This document shows, piece after piece, positions 21,974 through 22,450 of a stretch of DNA of 22,450 bases. How positions within the stretch are numbered: position 1 is the stretch's first letter; each line of letters begins with the position of its first letter. The stretch lies in NCBI GenBank assembly GCA_045637775.1, contig JAZUAC010000013.1, positions 1 to 22,450 of the forward strand. Direction: 5' to 3'. Under the pieces are notes generated by a model that worked only from the letters and a program-made list of their open reading frames with translations, was not told where the DNA came from and searched no databases. Source of the stretch: UMGS172 sp045637775. GTDB lineage: Bacteria > Bacillota > Clostridia > Oscillospirales > Acutalibacteraceae. Position numbers and translations under genes: made by a program.

Positions 21974-22450
21974 TACTTGTTACCTCCTGCTATCTTTTTA
22001 ATTGCCTCAAGAACTTCCTCGGGGCTGGGGATCATACCGCCTGCACGGTTGCAAAGAGTTACGGGAACCTTGCACTCGGTTGCAAGCTGAACATCCTCGA
22101 TCATCTGACCCATCGAAAGCTCAACCGAGATGAAAGCCTTGCACTTATCTGCGGCGGCCTTGAAAGGCTTTTTGGGGAACGGCCAAAGGGTGATGGGACG
22201 GATCATACCAACCTTGATACCCTCCGCCCTTGCTGCCATGATTGCGTTCTTGGAAACACGGGCGGCAATACCGAATGCTGCAACGCAGATTTCAGCATCA
22301 TCCATCATAAACTCTTCCCAAAGAGCTTCGTTTTCTTCAATAGCCTTATATCTCTCAAAACGCTCAAAGTTGGTCTTTTCCAACTCTTCGGGCTTTAAGT
22401 AAAGCGAGTTGATGATATTGTGCTTGCGCTCGCCCTTGGTACCGGTTACT
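21973..22450 (-). CDS. 2-oxoacid:ferredoxin oxidoreductase, alpha subunit (C-terminal part, cut by window)
   Basis: The last 158 residues of the alpha subunit (domains I/II of the complex), reading on from beyond the window edge. The visible frame starts VTGTKGERKHNIINSLYLKPEE and continues LEKTNFERFERYKAIEENEALWEEF; the RHNI-like ERKHNIINS segment is typical. It ends DAEICVAAFGIAARVSKNAIMAARAEGIKVGMIRPITLWPFP, the usual C-terminal domain. An in-frame TTG at 22383 is only an internal codon. A small ferredoxin subunit gene often precedes alpha in such operons and may lie outside the window. Confidence 0.93.
   Translation of the reverse strand, partial: VTGTKGERKHNIINSLYLKPEELEKTNFERFERYKAIEENEALWEEFMMDDAEICVAAFGIAARVSKNAIMAARAEGIKVGMIRPITLWPFPKKPFKAAADKCKAFISVELSMGQMIEDVQLATECKVPVTLCNRAGGMIPSPEEVLEAIKKIAGGNK

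Noticed and set aside
21386..22090. Long plus-strand reading frame (234 codons) opposite the oxidoreductase beta and alpha genes
   Set aside because: It is the antisense shadow of well-recognised genes, with no ribosome site or family features.

Overview
The window reads as a chromosomal segment from an anaerobic, spore-forming (or recently spore-forming) gut Clostridia, most likely an Oscillospiraceae/Ruminococcaceae-type member of the Bacillota. The grounds are consensus sigma-A promoters and AGGAGG ribosome sites, CotF-type spore coat proteins, a DUF6472-like mini-protein, a meso-diaminopimelate dehydrogenase, a clostripain-family protease and a three-subunit 2-oxoacid:ferredoxin oxidoreductase. 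The genus is inferred from gene content only. No transposase, integrase, CRISPR array or phage gene is visible.

Layout. 1-1992 (minus): an autoregulated MarR repressor and a multidrug-type ABC exporter half, cut by the window edge. 2031-2672 (minus): an RluA-type pseudouridine synthase, divergent from a small membrane protein (2790-3266). 3325-4608 (minus): a CNNM/CBS/CorC membrane protein. 4869-6693 (plus): an operon of TrmB tRNA methyltransferase and a membrane-anchored D-Ala-D-Ala carboxypeptidase. 6784-7563: a remarkable tRNA-Pro(UGG) locus. 7562-8803 (minus): a radical SAM enzyme with an upstream SANT/Myb-like small protein. 8927-13786 (minus): two secreted lipoprotein proteases (clostripain C11 and an M30-like zinc protease). 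13969-14774 (minus): an iron-sulfur-type flavoprotein and a 59-residue Cys-rich protein. 14961-16664 (plus): a Ser-rich surface protein with YDG and MBG domains. 16822-17808 (plus): meso-DAP dehydrogenase. 17865-17913: an ATATCAT hairpin repeat. 17916-18360 (minus): two small spore coat proteins. 18438-18540: a MITE-like GC-rich palindromic element. 18568-20487 (minus): a cytoplasmic glutaminase-A-like (DUF4965-type) protein. 20678-22450 (minus): gamma, beta and partial alpha subunits of a 2-oxoacid:ferredoxin oxidoreductase.

The most unusual structure is the tRNA-Pro locus. One strong promoter drives two tandem 206-bp units. Each starts with the exact first 37 nucleotides of tRNA-Pro(UGG), breaks between positions 37 and 38 of the anticodon loop, and continues into a structured 169-bp segment. 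Only then comes the complete tRNA with its terminator. Downstream, the tRNA 3' end plus terminator is duplicated again at a 207-bp offset, around a foldback element whose left arm is an antisense copy of the T-arm. This may be a small element that accretes in tandem in the anticodon loop and regenerates the tRNA 5' half each time, or a structured leader RNA; the sequence alone cannot decide.

Functional themes are cell-envelope work (exporter, carboxypeptidase, DAP dehydrogenase, lipoprotein proteases, surface adhesin-like protein), RNA modification (RluA, TrmB, tRNA-Pro) and anaerobic redox metabolism (radical SAM, iron-sulfur flavoprotein, ferredoxin oxidoreductase).
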